A stretch of DNA of 52,616 nt from an uncultured Porphyromonadaceae bacterium (GCA_947175645.1 CAMWNP010000018.1:1-52616), one strand, 5' to 3'; counted from the stretch's first letter, positions 27,988 through 36,646 are shown. Numbers and translations are program-made. The notes: generated by a model not told the origin, from the letters alone.

Positions 27988-30534
27988 ATGAATCAATTCA
28001 AAACAACACTTTTTCTGCTTTCAGCACTGTTAACTCAGCAAGGTTTCGCCGCGGTCATCACTCCCGATGAGGCTTTGAACAGGGTTCACAAGAATGGTGC
28101 TTCATCAAAAGCACGACGGGTTGCAGCAATGCCCCGGTTAGTTCACACCACTTGCACTGACCGTGGTGAAGCGGCGGTCTACGTGTTCAACGGCTCGGAC
28201 GACAACGGCTTCATGATCCTGAGTGCCGATGACCAGGCTACCCCGCTGCTCGGATACTCTGAATCCGGAGCGTTCAACGCTGACCGTATTCCCCCGCAGT
28301 TGGAATGGTGGCTTTCGGAATATGCCGCTCAGATTGAATATGCCCGTAAAAACAACATTCATGACGCTAAAAGACCCATGGAAGCACCCCGCCAGGCGAT
28401 CGAGCCCATGCTTAAAACCAAGTGGGACCAGGTGGACCCCTTCAACAATCAGTGCCCGCTTGAAGGAACTCAGCGCACATGGACTGGATGTGTGGCCACA
28501 TCAATGGCGCAGGTATTGAAATATTTCGAATATCCTCAGAAAGGGGAAGGTCAGATAACCTACAACATCGAGAGCCTCGAGAAAAAAGTTACCATGAACT
28601 TCGCCCAGAAGAATTTCGACTGGGACAACATGCTCGACAGTTACGCTGACGGACAGTACACCGAGGCCCAGGCCGATGCCGTAGCATACCTGATGAAAGC
28701 ATGCGGATATGCCGTCAAGATGCAATACGGTCTTGACTCATCCGGTGCCCTCGCTTTGAATATCCGTAACGGTCTTGTAAAATACCTCAAGTATGATGCC
28801 AGCACTGAATATGCTCTCCGCGCCTACTACTCCACCGCGCAATGGCACAACATGATTTACGAGAACCTCAAGAACGTAGGTCCGGTAATCTACGGTGGAG
28901 GCTCCGCATTAGGTGGCGGTCACTCATTCGTTTGTGACGGCTACGACGGCGACGGAATGTATCACTTCAACTGGGGATGGTCCGGCATTTCCGACGGCTA
29001 CTTCAGCCTGGAGGCTCTCAACCCGAGTTCCCTCGGCACAGGTGGTGGCATGGGTGGCGGATACAACTTCACCCAGGACGCTATCCTGGGACTGCAGCCT
29101 GACACCGGCAAACCTGCGGCTGAACAACCCATATTCCTGACTCAGGAAGGGGAACTCACCGGAACAGTGGTCAACAACGTGCTTTCTCTCTCTATCGTTA
29201 ACACATCAAACCCCGGATGGGTAAACTACAACACCTCCACTCTTACATTCAAGTTCGGTGCCAAGTTCATCCCCCAGGGAAACACTCCCGGTGAAACGCT
29301 TTACCATGATCTGTCAGAAACCCGTTTAGCCCTCGAACCCGGCTACGGCGTGAATGTGGCATCGCTCAAACCCATGGTTAACCTTGGCAAACTCAATCTG
29401 CAGAACGGAACATACAAAGTTGTGGTAGGAAGCACCGTGCTTCAGCGTGGTGCGGAATCCTCGGAAACCGACAGTGAAGGTTGGGTGGAAATAAAACCCA
29501 ACTACGGCATGCCCAACTACGTGACCCTTAAAGTTGACAACGGAAATTTCACCGTCACTGACCACCTGCTTCCTCCCCTGAAAATCACCGGAGAGTTCAC
29601 AACTCCCCTGTATTACGGTTGTCTGGTTGGTGTGAAGGTGACGGTTGTCAATGACGCTGATGTTGACCGTGTCAGCGGTTTCGCTCCCGTCCTTGCCGAT
29701 GAACAGAGTCCGCTGATGCTCGGTGAAAGTGTATTCGTAAACATTCCCGCGCACTCAACAGTTACGAAAGAATGGTATACTGACATGACCCAGTTCGTGC
29801 AGTATTTCGATCCCTATCTGAACACTCCCCTGATCTTCACTTTCTTCGATGAGGACGGCTATAATTTCTACACCGAGGAATTTTCACAAACAGTCACTGT
29901 GCTGGAAACTCCTAACGTTGTGAATCTCAGGGTCACCAAATTCGATCTTCCCGGAACTTCAACCGACACTGACGGACTCAGAATCGTCACAGACCCGAAC
30001 AATATCCCCGTAACAGCCGATATGAGCATCTTCACCGGCTATTTCGCATACAACGTCATGGCATGCCTGTGTGCGCCCGCTGACAACGATCAGGTTGAAA
30101 TTCTTGCCACAGTAGGTGAACCTGTATTCATGTCGATAAATAACCGCAAGGCATCATTGAACCTGAACGTTTGTTACCCAGTTTTGATTCCCGGTGAGCA
30201 ATATTACATGGTGCTGGCATATCTGGCGCCCGGCGGTCTCTCACCAATGGCAACTGCTATCCCGTTCAGATATAAACCGAATTCCGACAGCGTGGATTCA
30301 GTTGACGCCGACAATGAAATCAACATCACCGTTGACAAAGGCTCACACACCGTAACCATTATATCACCCTCGAAAATAGTTTCTGCCCAAGCGTACGACA
30401 TCACAGGACGCAGGGCCGATGCTGCCTCAGTGATCAATGGAACCGGGGCAGAGATCTCAGTGATCAACACCGGACTGACAATCATCCGGGTACAAACCGT
30501 ATCAGGAGAAAAAACATTCAAAGTCTCCTTCTGA
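27988..30534 (+). CDS. C10-family (streptopain-like) secreted cysteine protease with T9SS-type tail
   Basis: The 848-residue protein has a signal peptide (FLLSALLTQQGFA) and an N-terminal inhibitory prodomain of the Spi type (about residues 25-140: VYVFNGSDDNGFMILSADDQ, LLGYSESGAF, PPQLEWWLSEYA). The catalytic domain follows: Cys168 in WTGCVATSMAQVLKYFEYP, His312 in GGGHSFVCDGYDGDG, and HFNWGWSGISDGYF. This order matches peptidase family C10 (SpeB, interpain). Residues 390-770 are beta-rich, and the end (AQAYDITGRRAD, then NTGLTIIRVQTVSGEKTFKVSF) fits a T9SS sorting tail. It is probably exported as a zymogen and matured outside. It lies third in the secreted cluster and no separate inhibitor gene is adjacent. 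Confidence 0.93.
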   Translation: MNQFKTTLFLLSALLTQQGFAAVITPDEALNRVHKNGASSKARRVAAMPRLVHTTCTDRGEAAVYVFNGSDDNGFMILSADDQATPLLGYSESGAFNADRIPPQLEWWLSEYAAQIEYARKNNIHDAKRPMEAPRQAIEPMLKTKWDQVDPFNNQCPLEGTQRTWTGCVATSMAQVLKYFEYPQKGEGQITYNIESLEKKVTMNFAQKNFDWDNMLDSYADGQYTEAQADAVAYLMKACGYAVKMQYGLDSSGALALNIRNGLVKYLKYDASTEYALRAYYSTAQWHNMIYENLKNVGPVIYGGGSALGGGHSFVCDGYDGDGMYHFNWGWSGISDGYFSLEALNPSSLGTGGGMGGGYNFTQDAILGLQPDTGKPAAEQPIFLTQEGELTGTVVNNVLSLSIVNTSNPGWVNYNTSTLTFKFGAKFIPQGNTPGETLYHDLSETRLALEPGYGVNVASLKPMVNLGKLNLQNGTYKVVVGSTVLQRGAESSETDSEGWVEIKPNYGMPNYVTLKVDNGNFTVTDHLLPPLKITGEFTTPLYYGCLVGVKVTVVNDADVDRVSGFAPVLADEQSPLMLGESVFVNIPAHSTVTKEWYTDMTQFVQYFDPYLNTPLIFTFFDEDGYNFYTEEFSQTVTVLETPNVVNLRVTKFDLPGTSTDTDGLRIVTDPNNIPVTADMSIFTGYFAYNVMACLCAPADNDQVEILATVGEPVFMSINNRKASLNLNVCYPVLIPGEQYYMVLAYLAPGGLSPMATAIPFRYKPNSDSVDSVDADNEINITVDKGSHTVTIISPSKIVSAQAYDITGRRADAASVINGTGAEISVINTGLTIIRVQTVSGEKTFKVSF

Positions 30535-30558
30535 TTCCTCTCACACTCCATTCAAAAA

Positions 30559-30598
30559 GCAGAGGTCGCTTCGTTGTTGTAGCGACCTCTGCTTTTTT
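30559..30598 (+). terminator. strong bidirectional terminator
   Basis: A perfect 12-bp stem, GCAGAGGTCGCT (30559-30570) with AGCGACCTCTGC (30581-30592), has a 10-base loop and is followed by TTTTTT; AAAAA precedes it. It ends the secreted cluster and could also stop transcripts from the opposite strand. Confidence 0.9.
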
Positions 30599-30660
30599 CT
30601 GACAATTTTGTTCACCCAGTGGGATTCATCCACATTATACAGAGTATAACCCATTCGGAC

Positions 30661-30702
30661 AAAAAAAACAGGGTGTGTCAAAACCTGATCTGACACACCC
30701 TG
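30661..30702 (-). terminator. dnaK terminator built on a GGGTGTGTCA palindrome
   Basis: CAGGGTGTGTCA (30669-30680) pairs perfectly with TGACACACCCTG (30691-30702); on the minus strand a run of Ts follows (AAAAAAAA at 30661-30668 on the plus strand). The stem sequence is the same palindrome that opens the repeats at 33065 and 39782. Confidence 0.88.
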
Positions 30703-30737
30703 AATTGTTCAGTATCTTGAGTATCTTTTACTCAGTC

Positions 30738-32651
30738 TTATTTCACTTCCTCAAAGTCAACATCGGTTACATGGTCATCAGAAGGTGCTGAACCCTGGTT
30801 AGCACCGGCGTCGTATGACTGACCTGCTGATGCACCTGCCTGCTGCTGAGCGTTGAGGATATCCTGCTGAGCGGCACCGAAGGCAGTGTTGATTTCGTTG
30901 ATTGCTGCATCGATTGCTGCAACATCTCCTGCTTTGTGAGCCTCGCGGAGTTTGTCAAGAGCGACCTCGATGGGTGCTTTCTTGTCAGCGGGAATCTTGT
31001 CGCCGAGTTCCTTGAGTTGTTTTTCAGTCTGGAAGATGTAAGTATCAGCCTGATTCATCTTGTCAACACGCTCTTTTTCTTTAGCGTCAGATGCCGCATT
31101 GGCTTCCGCTTCTTCCTTCATTCGTTTGATTTCTTCATCGGTCAAGCCGCTTGATGCTTCAATACGGATTGACTGTTCCTTACCGGTTGCTTTGTCCTTG
31201 GCTGAAACGTTAAGGATACCGTTGGCATCGATTTCAAAGGTAACTTCAATCTGAGGAATACCACGGGGAGCGGGTGCGATACCGTCGAGGTGGAATTTAC
31301 CCAGAGTCTTGTCATCCTTAGCCATAGGACGTTCACCCTGCAGAACGTGGATTTCTACTGAAGGCTGGTTATCAGCGGCAGTTGAGAAAGTCTCGCTCTT
31401 ACGGATAGGAATTGTTGAGTTCGCTTCAATAAGTTTGGTCATCACGCCGCCGAGGGTTTCGATACCAACTGACAGAGGCACTACATCAAGAAGAACCACA
31501 TCCTTATAGTTCTGGTTACCTGACATTGATGCACCCTGGATGGCAGCACCGATAGCCACAACTTCATCGGGGTTAACACCTTTTGAGGGTGCTTTGCCGA
31601 AGAATTTCTCAACTACCTGCTGAACGGCGGGGATACGGGTTGAACCACCAACGAGGATCACTTCGTCGATATCGGCGGGTGTCAGTTTCGCATCCTTGAG
31701 CGCCTGCTCGCAAGGCTTGATAGTATCCTGAATCAATTTGTCAGCCAGTTGCTCGAATTTCGCACGGGTAAGAGTCTTAACCAAGTGCTGAGGTATACCG
31801 TCAACAGGCATGATATAAGGAAGGTTGATTTCAGTGGTTGTGGTGCTTGAAAGTTCGATTTTCGCCTTCTCGGCAGCCTCTTTCAAACGCTGGAGTGCCA
31901 TAGGATCCTTGCGGAGGTCAACTCCATGTTCTTTCTGGAATTCATCGGCAAGCCAGTTGATGATTACCTGGTCGAAGTCATCACCGCCAAGGTGGGTATC
32001 ACCGTTGGTTGAAAGCACTTCAAACACGCCGCCACCGAATTCAAGAATAGAAATATCGAAAGTACCGCCACCGAGGTCGAATACGGCAACCTTCATATCT
32101 TTGTCTTTCTTTTCAATACCGTAGGCAAGTGCCGCTGCGGTAGGTTCGTTCACCAGACGCATAACCTTCAGACCGGCGATTTCACCTGCTTCCTTGGTTG
32201 CCTGACGCTGTGCGTCGTTGAAGTATGCAGGAACGGTGATGACCGCTTCTGTCACTTCCTGACCCAGGAAGTCCTCAGCGGTTTTCTTCATTTTCTGAAG
32301 AATCATTGCTGAAATTTCCTGTGGGGTGTATTCACGACCGTCGATGTCCACACGAGGCATACCGTTTGCGGTGCAGACAACTTTGTAAGGTACGCGTTTT
32401 ATTTCATCCTCTACCTGCTCGCAGGTTTCTCCCATAAAACGCTTGATAGAATAAATCGTACGTTTAGGATTGGTAATAGCCTGACGTTTGGCGGGCTCAC
32501 CTACCTTGCGTTCGCCGCCGTCAACGAATGCCACTACTGAAGGAGTGGTGTTACGGCCTTCACTGTTAGGGATAACGACAGCGTCGTTACCTTCTACAAC
32601 AGATACACATGAGTTGGTTGTTCCTAAGTCAATACCTATAATTTTTCCCAT
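30738..32651 (-). CDS. dnaK: molecular chaperone DnaK (Hsp70)
   Basis: The 637-residue protein is a complete Hsp70: [18 protein letters not shown] (phosphate loop 1), [16 protein letters not shown], and [14 protein letters not shown] in the ATPase domain (1-385). Next come the linker ([18 protein letters not shown]), the substrate-binding beta domain, a helical lid, and the acidic C-terminal motif DVDFEEVK. It binds unfolded chains in the cytoplasm together with DnaJ and GrpE, neither of which is encoded nearby. It is a single gene with its own terminator; upstream lie a sigma54-like element (32726-32742) and a dyad (32833-32850). Confidence 0.99.
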   Translation of the reverse strand: MGKIIGIDLGTTNSCVSVVEGNDAVVIPNSEGRNTTPSVVAFVDGGERKVGEPAKRQAITNPKRTIYSIKRFMGETCEQVEDEIKRVPYKVVCTANGMPRVDIDGREYTPQEISAMILQKMKKTAEDFLGQEVTEAVITVPAYFNDAQRQATKEAGEIAGLKVMRLVNEPTAAALAYGIEKKDKDMKVAVFDLGGGTFDISILEFGGGVFEVLSTNGDTHLGGDDFDQVIINWLADEFQKEHGVDLRKDPMALQRLKEAAEKAKIELSSTTTTEINLPYIMPVDGIPQHLVKTLTRAKFEQLADKLIQDTIKPCEQALKDAKLTPADIDEVILVGGSTRIPAVQQVVEKFFGKAPSKGVNPDEVVAIGAAIQGASMSGNQNYKDVVLLDVVPLSVGIETLGGVMTKLIEANSTIPIRKSETFSTAADNQPSVEIHVLQGERPMAKDDKTLGKFHLDGIAPAPRGIPQIEVTFEIDANGILNVSAKDKATGKEQSIRIEASSGLTDEEIKRMKEEAEANAASDAKEKERVDKMNQADTYIFQTEKQLKELGDKIPADKKAPIEVALDKLREAHKAGDVAAIDAAINEINTAFGAAQQDILNAQQQAGASAGQSYDAGANQGSAPSDDHVTDVDFEEVK

Positions 32652-32725
32652 AGTTGAATATATTTTATGTTGTTAATTATTCTGATTATCATTGAAGGGC
32701 TATTTGCTCTTCGTTTCATTTAAAG

Positions 32726-32742
32726 AACAAATTACGTGCCAA
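32726..32742 (-). promoter_or_regulatory. sigma54-like -24/-12 promoter of dnaK
   Basis: On the minus strand the 17 bases read TTGGCACG, TAAT, TTGTT; the sigma54 consensus is TTGGCACG, N4, TTGCW, so only one core base differs. The predicted start would be near 32714, about 60 bases before the ATG. No clean TTTG-N19-TAnnTTTG promoter is seen in the same stretch, though the TAATTTG here is one base short of a -7 box, so a primary-sigma promoter cannot be excluded. Confidence 0.55.
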
Positions 32743-32832
32743 AAAAGTTGCACTCACTCAAAAACGATTTGGTTAATTTTTATATCAAATTGTTAATCAG
32801 ATAATTAAGTTAAAATAAAAAACTGACATCTT

Positions 32833-32850
32833 ACTGACACACATGTCAGT
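32833..32850. promoter_or_regulatory. dyad ACTGACA-caca-TGTCAGT upstream of dnaK
   Basis: A perfect 7-bp inverted repeat with a 4-base spacer lies about 127 bases before the predicted dnaK start, where enhancer-binding proteins of sigma54 promoters usually sit. An extra half-site (AACTGACA) is at 32821-32828. Binding by a specific regulator is inference. Confidence 0.5.
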
Positions 32851-32879
32851 TCTGCGTCACTCTTGGCAGTATGCTATAT

Positions 32880-33064
32880 ATAAAGCCATCTGGAATTTTC
32901 ATGCAAGTTATGATTGACAGTGATTTGGCGCGTCTTTACGGAGTTGAAACAAAAATACCTGAAAAGGGCTGTAAAGGCAAATATTAAGAGATTCCCGTCT
33001 GATTTCATGTTTGAACTTGACACTTCAGAATTTAATAGTTTGAGGTGCAAAACTGCACCTCAAG
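32880..33064 (+). pseudogene. ORF6N-domain gene remnant, frameshifted and truncated
   Basis: In frame from the ATG at 32901 the translation reads MQVMIDSDLARLYGVETK, the start of an ORF6N domain (the family pattern being VMLDxDLAxLYGVETKxLNxxVKRN). A run of five A at 32951-32955 shifts the frame. One base further the reading continues YLKRAVKANIKRFPSDFMFEL and then DTSEFNSLRCKTAPQ, again as in ORF6N proteins. The alignment stops where the hairpin repeat starts (33065). ORF6N is a small DNA-binding domain of phage- and element-borne proteins, so this is a fossil of a mobile or accessory gene. The usual upstream codons are missing or poor. Confidence 0.75.
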
Positions 33065-33225
33065 GAGGGTGTGTCGAAATTCAATTTTGACACACCCTCT
33101 TAAGGTTTGTCAGAATAGGTTAGATGCAAGGCGCTGAGGATGAGGATGATGGGAGCATACCCCAGTATGTGACCGAAGCCGCTGCCGAAAGCAACGCTGC
33201 AGATGGCTTATTATGACACACCGTC
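33065..33225. repeat. MITE-like hairpin repeat, copy A
   Basis: The element opens GAGGGTGTGTC (33065-33075) and closes GACACACCGTC (33215-33225), an imperfect terminal inverted repeat (10 of 11 bases). Its first 35 bases also fold on themselves (arms 33065-33079 and 33085-33099). The interior (AGATGCAAGGCGCTGAG, CCGAAAGCAACG, GCAGATGGCTTATTATGA) recurs at 39782-39904. No coding frame and no clear target duplication is seen. It lies at the broken end of the ORF6N remnant, so it either inserted there or marks a deletion joint. Confidence 0.7.
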
Positions 33226-33334
33226 ATCTGCGACTACTGTATCTTCAAAGTCAATGACCTTGAAGTATTCCTTTGATAACTCTATTAAACTTTTACCTTT
33301 AAAAAAGGTCATATTTGTATAGACCAACTGCATA

Positions 33335-34168
33335 ATGAAAAAATTATACATAATTCTATTCTCCATTATAATAGCGAACCTTTGCAATCTCGTTTTCGCG
33401 CAACGTAATCACCCCATCCCAAAGGAAATCATAGAAGCCTTCACTCCCAAAACTGACACCGTTGGCAATCAAATTATTCAATATAGAGAAACCATTATTT
33501 GTCCCGAAGCATCCGATTCTGCCACTCTCGTATTATTTTTACATAGTGCCGGTGGTCGTGGTAATGATAATCTCTCGCATCTTGGTATGCCGGCGGTAAA
33601 AGATATATACGACTATCTCAAACAGCACAATATCCATGCTTACTTCATCGCTCCCCAATGTCCGAAAACTGCATCGTGGAACGGGGTTGCTCCCGGTGGA
33701 GACAGACCGCGAGGCGACGGCTCAAGCCCTAATCGTCCTCTTTTCGGAGATCGTAAGGAAAAACTTGAAGATAATACCCCGTATGTTGAGTATTTAATGC
33801 CTTTCCTGAAACAATATGTAGCAGAACGTTCTATCAGTAAATCCCAGATTTATATACTGGGGGCTTCTATGGGAGCAGCGGGAGTCTGGGAACTTCTTGC
33901 AAAGAACCCTGAATTTTTTACTGCCGCAATGCCGGCTTCCGGTGCTTATCGTGGCAAAAATCTTACTCCATTCAAACATACTCCGATTGTTTGTACAACC
34001 GGCACCGAAGAAAGCACGTTTAATAGAAATAAAAGAGTAGTTGAGAAATTACAACAAGTTGGCGCTGACGCAACTTTTATTCCTCTAAGCGGTATGCGTC
34101 ATGTTGATGCTTGTAACCGGGCATTTTCATCTCAAAACTTAGATATACTTTTCTCAAAACACAGATAA
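33335..34168 (+). CDS. secreted alpha/beta hydrolase (esterase, PHB-depolymerase-like)
   Basis: The 277-residue protein has a signal peptide (LYIILFSIIIANLCNLVFA). The hydrolase fold follows: LVLFLHSAGGRGNDN (residues 65-79, oxyanion region), FIAPQCP, YILGASMGAAGVWELL with nucleophile Ser178 in G-A-S-M-G, and His256 in GMRHVDACNRAF; an acidic residue near 225 (TGTEES) may complete the triad. This matches the prolyl-oligopeptidase/esterase group that includes feruloyl and acetyl-xylan esterases. It is likely periplasmic; the substrate is unknown. Its codon use looks AT-richer than its neighbours, and it lies just after the repeat and pseudogene, so it may be part of an acquired patch. Confidence 0.85.
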   Translation: MKKLYIILFSIIIANLCNLVFAQRNHPIPKEIIEAFTPKTDTVGNQIIQYRETIICPEASDSATLVLFLHSAGGRGNDNLSHLGMPAVKDIYDYLKQHNIHAYFIAPQCPKTASWNGVAPGGDRPRGDGSSPNRPLFGDRKEKLEDNTPYVEYLMPFLKQYVAERSISKSQIYILGASMGAAGVWELLAKNPEFFTAAMPASGAYRGKNLTPFKHTPIVCTTGTEESTFNRNKRVVEKLQQVGADATFIPLSGMRHVDACNRAFSSQNLDILFSKHR

Positions 34169-34236
34169 ATCCTTTTTTAGAAGATATTAAAGGTTTCCTA
34201 TTTTCATTATCAAAACAAAAGAAGTAATTTTGCGCT

Positions 34237-34650
34237 ATGACAAAAGCACAAAAAATAAAGATATGTGACTGGACATTAGCAGTCCTACTGCCAATTATCC
34301 TCGCATCAAGCATACAGTTGGAAGCGACATCAAGTGGTGGCTTCTTGCCGATTATTTTCCATATAATAGTGGCACTACCATTTATGTGTATTATTGTATG
34401 GCATATTTACCTTCATTTTCAATGGAAAAAGTGGCTTACAAAATTTAGCAAACTTAAAGTGCCGACACGCTTACTTTGGTGGCTGTATGTTCTTACTTTC
34501 ATATCAGGTGTAGCAACTTTAACCCATTGGCTCCTATCAAATGAGCATAGTCCATTAGGAGGCATTCATGGAAAAATTGGATTTTTAATGATAGCATTTG
34601 CCATAGGACATACCATAAAGCGTATAAAATTCTTTAAAAGGAAGAAATAG
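34237..34650 (+). CDS. small four-helix membrane protein, DUF4405-like
   Basis: The 137-residue product has four hydrophobic helices (about residues 12-30, 36-58, 75-97 and 108-127). His residues recur at helix ends: FHIIVALPF, VWHIYLHF, THWLLSNEH, GIHGKIGF and GHTIKRIKF. The pattern resembles DUF4405/cytochrome b561-like membrane proteins, in which paired His residues can bind haem, but the call is tentative. A -7-like box (TAATTTTG, 34225-34232) lies only 4 bases before the ATG, so the message may be leaderless or the true promoter may lie elsewhere. Confidence 0.6.
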   Translation: MTKAQKIKICDWTLAVLLPIILASSIQLEATSSGGFLPIIFHIIVALPFMCIIVWHIYLHFQWKKWLTKFSKLKVPTRLLWWLYVLTFISGVATLTHWLLSNEHSPLGGIHGKIGFLMIAFAIGHTIKRIKFFKRKK

Positions 34651-34747
34651 CGTCTTTTCGCACACCTCATAGAGTCCATAACTTGTTCTCACTGCTTCGC
34701 AAGCGCTTCGCGGTAACGAACCCGGGGGTTCGAACCCTCTTTAACGC

Positions 34748-34776
34748 AGAAAAGCAGCCTTTCGGACTGCTTTTCT
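34748..34776 (-). terminator. terminator of tRNA-Ser
   Basis: AGAAAAGCAG (34748-34757) and CTGCTTTTCT (34767-34776) form a 10-bp stem with a 9-base loop directly after the tRNA 3' end on the minus strand. The arms are A/T-rich at their outer ends, so the stem could act in both directions. Confidence 0.65.
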
Positions 34777-34864
<88 letters not shown>

Positions 34865-35054
34865 TGTGGTCTGTTGTTTACGGGTGCAAAGTTAAGGCGT
34901 TTTTTTTAATTGTGCAAGTGTTTCCATGATTTTTTTCATCAGAAAATTCACTTTTTTATTCAGCGAACTTTTGAGAACGGATTATTGTTTAATTTTCATA
35001 ACGAAGTCCTCACGTTTCACCGGCAGGAGAATTCCCGCCTAACATATTCATATT

Positions 35055-35825
35055 ATGTCATTTACATCTCATCTGAATCAGATTTTCCAAAAGAAAGGCG
35101 TTTACTTTCTTCTTCATGTTATCGTCCTGGTACTCTCCATATACCTTATCTGGACTATCTCCTATGACACTTTCAAAGGTATTTCAGAGTTTCAGCGTCC
35201 ACGTTTCATCAGGATTGAATTCTGGATTTGCGTTGTTTTCATTTTTGACTTTTTTGTGGAACTCTTCCTGTCACAAAGAAAATGGCATTATTTCCTTACC
35301 CATTTCCTCTTCCTGCTGGTGTCAATCCCTTACGGAGCACTGATTGAGCATTACGGCTGGAACTTCGGACCGGAAACCGCATATATTGTCAGGTATATCC
35401 CGCTGATCCGTGGTGGCTACGCCCTTGCCATCGTCGTCGGATGGTTTACCTATAATAAGGCTACAGGACTGTTCGTGACCTACGTTGTAACACTTGTCGC
35501 AACCGTCTACTTCTCATCGCTTGCTTTTTACGTTTTTGAGCATGGGGTGAACAGCGGAGTCCAGAACTATAACGATGCTTTGTGGTGGGCGGCTATGGAC
35601 GTCACAACCATAGGCTGCAACATAGTTGCCGTAACCCCCGTCGGACGCGTACTTTCAGTGCTGCTTGCTGTGATCGGCATAATGATGTTCCCCGTATTCA
35701 CTGTCTACGTCACGAGTCTTATCAACCAGACACGTAACACCAATCCCATGACAGCAGTGGTGAAGAAACAGAACGCCGACTCCGAATCTGACAAGGCTTC
35801 TTCTGACAATCAGACAGTTGTATGA
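35055..35825 (+). CDS. ion channel of the voltage-gated potassium channel fold with an atypical filter
   Basis: The 256-residue inner-membrane protein has about five to six hydrophobic segments. A pore loop (DALWWAAMDVTTIGCNIVAVTPVGR, residues about 174-198) lies between the last two helices, as in KvAP-like channels. The filter position reads T-I-G-C-N (185-189) where potassium channels have T-V-G-Y-G, so the ion choice may differ. There is no clear Arg-rich S4. The C-terminal ~30 residues are soluble and charged. The gene overlaps the convergent BadF-type kinase gene by 16 bases at its end. It is probably a small cation channel or stress-related conductance. Confidence 0.75.
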   Translation: MSFTSHLNQIFQKKGVYFLLHVIVLVLSIYLIWTISYDTFKGISEFQRPRFIRIEFWICVVFIFDFFVELFLSQRKWHYFLTHFLFLLVSIPYGALIEHYGWNFGPETAYIVRYIPLIRGGYALAIVVGWFTYNKATGLFVTYVVTLVATVYFSSLAFYVFEHGVNSGVQNYNDALWWAAMDVTTIGCNIVAVTPVGRVLSVLLAVIGIMMFPVFTVYVTSLINQTRNTNPMTAVVKKQNADSESDKASSDNQTVV

Positions 35826-36646
35826 TATTCAACCAGTCCGGGCATTGAGGAAGGCACTATTTTCAATACTTCCACATTAAAGTCCCGGGCTGCTTCCTGC
35901 AGTATTTCCGAGAAGTTGCATGCCACTGACCCCACGAAACTTACAGGATGGTTCTTGTAGTCATACGCTGCAATGTTTCTACGGAAAAACTCCATGAAAG
36001 AGTTATAGATGAGATCGCGCACATACTCGTCGTCCAGATGCTTGAGCAGGAAATTCGAGTAGGACGACAGCAACACACTTGCAAGAGCATGAATGTAGAT
36101 CTCATCAAGCACATTCTCCATTTCAATGGAATATTCGCTGATGAACTGCTCCGTCAGAGCAACGGGCGCCAGCCCTTTCAGGCAGTCTGCAATGAACCGT
36201 TTCCCTATGTAGGCTCCTGAACCCTCGTCACCAAGAACATAACCCAGCGGTCGGATATTCTTTACGATTTTCTCCCCGTCGTAGTTACAGGAGTTGGAAC
36301 CGGTGCCTATGATACAGGCCAGACCGGGCTTTCTGACAAGCAGCCCGCGCGCCGCACCCAGAAGGTCGCTCTCCACAGTGACGGGTGTCTTGAACTGTGC
36401 AACCAGCGATGACTCCATGATCTTGCACTTCTCAGGATTTGAGCATCCTGCTCCGTAATAATACACATGCTCCCATCTCTTCTTAAAAAAGAGTTCCGGG
36501 AGTTCAAGGCGGATGCTGTGGCTTATTTCACGACGGGTCTGGAAGTATGGGTTCATACCTCCCGTAGTGGCCTTTTCTACCACCTTGTCTCCGTCTACCA
36601 ATACCCACTCCGTGCGGGTAGAACTACTGTCGGCAATAATGATCAT
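35810..36646 (-). CDS. BadF/BadG-type ATPase, N-acetylglucosamine kinase-like
   Basis: The start chosen is the ATG at 36646 (MIIIADSSSTRTEWVLVDG), giving 278 residues; the 11 codons upstream do not match the family. The actin-like ATPase fold is visible: ADSSSTRTEW (phosphate 1), CIIGTGSNSCNYDG (phosphate 2), and GYVLGDEGSGAYIGKRF, a conserved signature of N-acetylglucosamine kinases of this family. SFVGSVACNFSEIL supplies the adenosine motif. It probably phosphorylates an amino sugar in the cytoplasm, in line with cell-wall or host glycan recycling. The gene stands alone, convergent with the channel gene. Confidence 0.88.
   Translation of the reverse strand: MIIIADSSSTRTEWVLVDGDKVVEKATTGGMNPYFQTRREISHSIRLELPELFFKKRWEHVYYYGAGCSNPEKCKIMESSLVAQFKTPVTVESDLLGAARGLLVRKPGLACIIGTGSNSCNYDGEKIVKNIRPLGYVLGDEGSGAYIGKRFIADCLKGLAPVALTEQFISEYSIEMENVLDEIYIHALASVLLSSYSNFLLKHLDDEYVRDLIYNSFMEFFRRNIAAYDYKNHPVSFVGSVACNFSEILQEAARDFNVEVLKIVPSSMPGLVEYHTTV

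Noticed and set aside
32860-32890. Second sigma54-like element (TTGGCA...GC) on the plus strand near 32873
   Set aside because: The spacing between the GG and GC pairs is about 6 bases instead of 10, so it does not fit the consensus.
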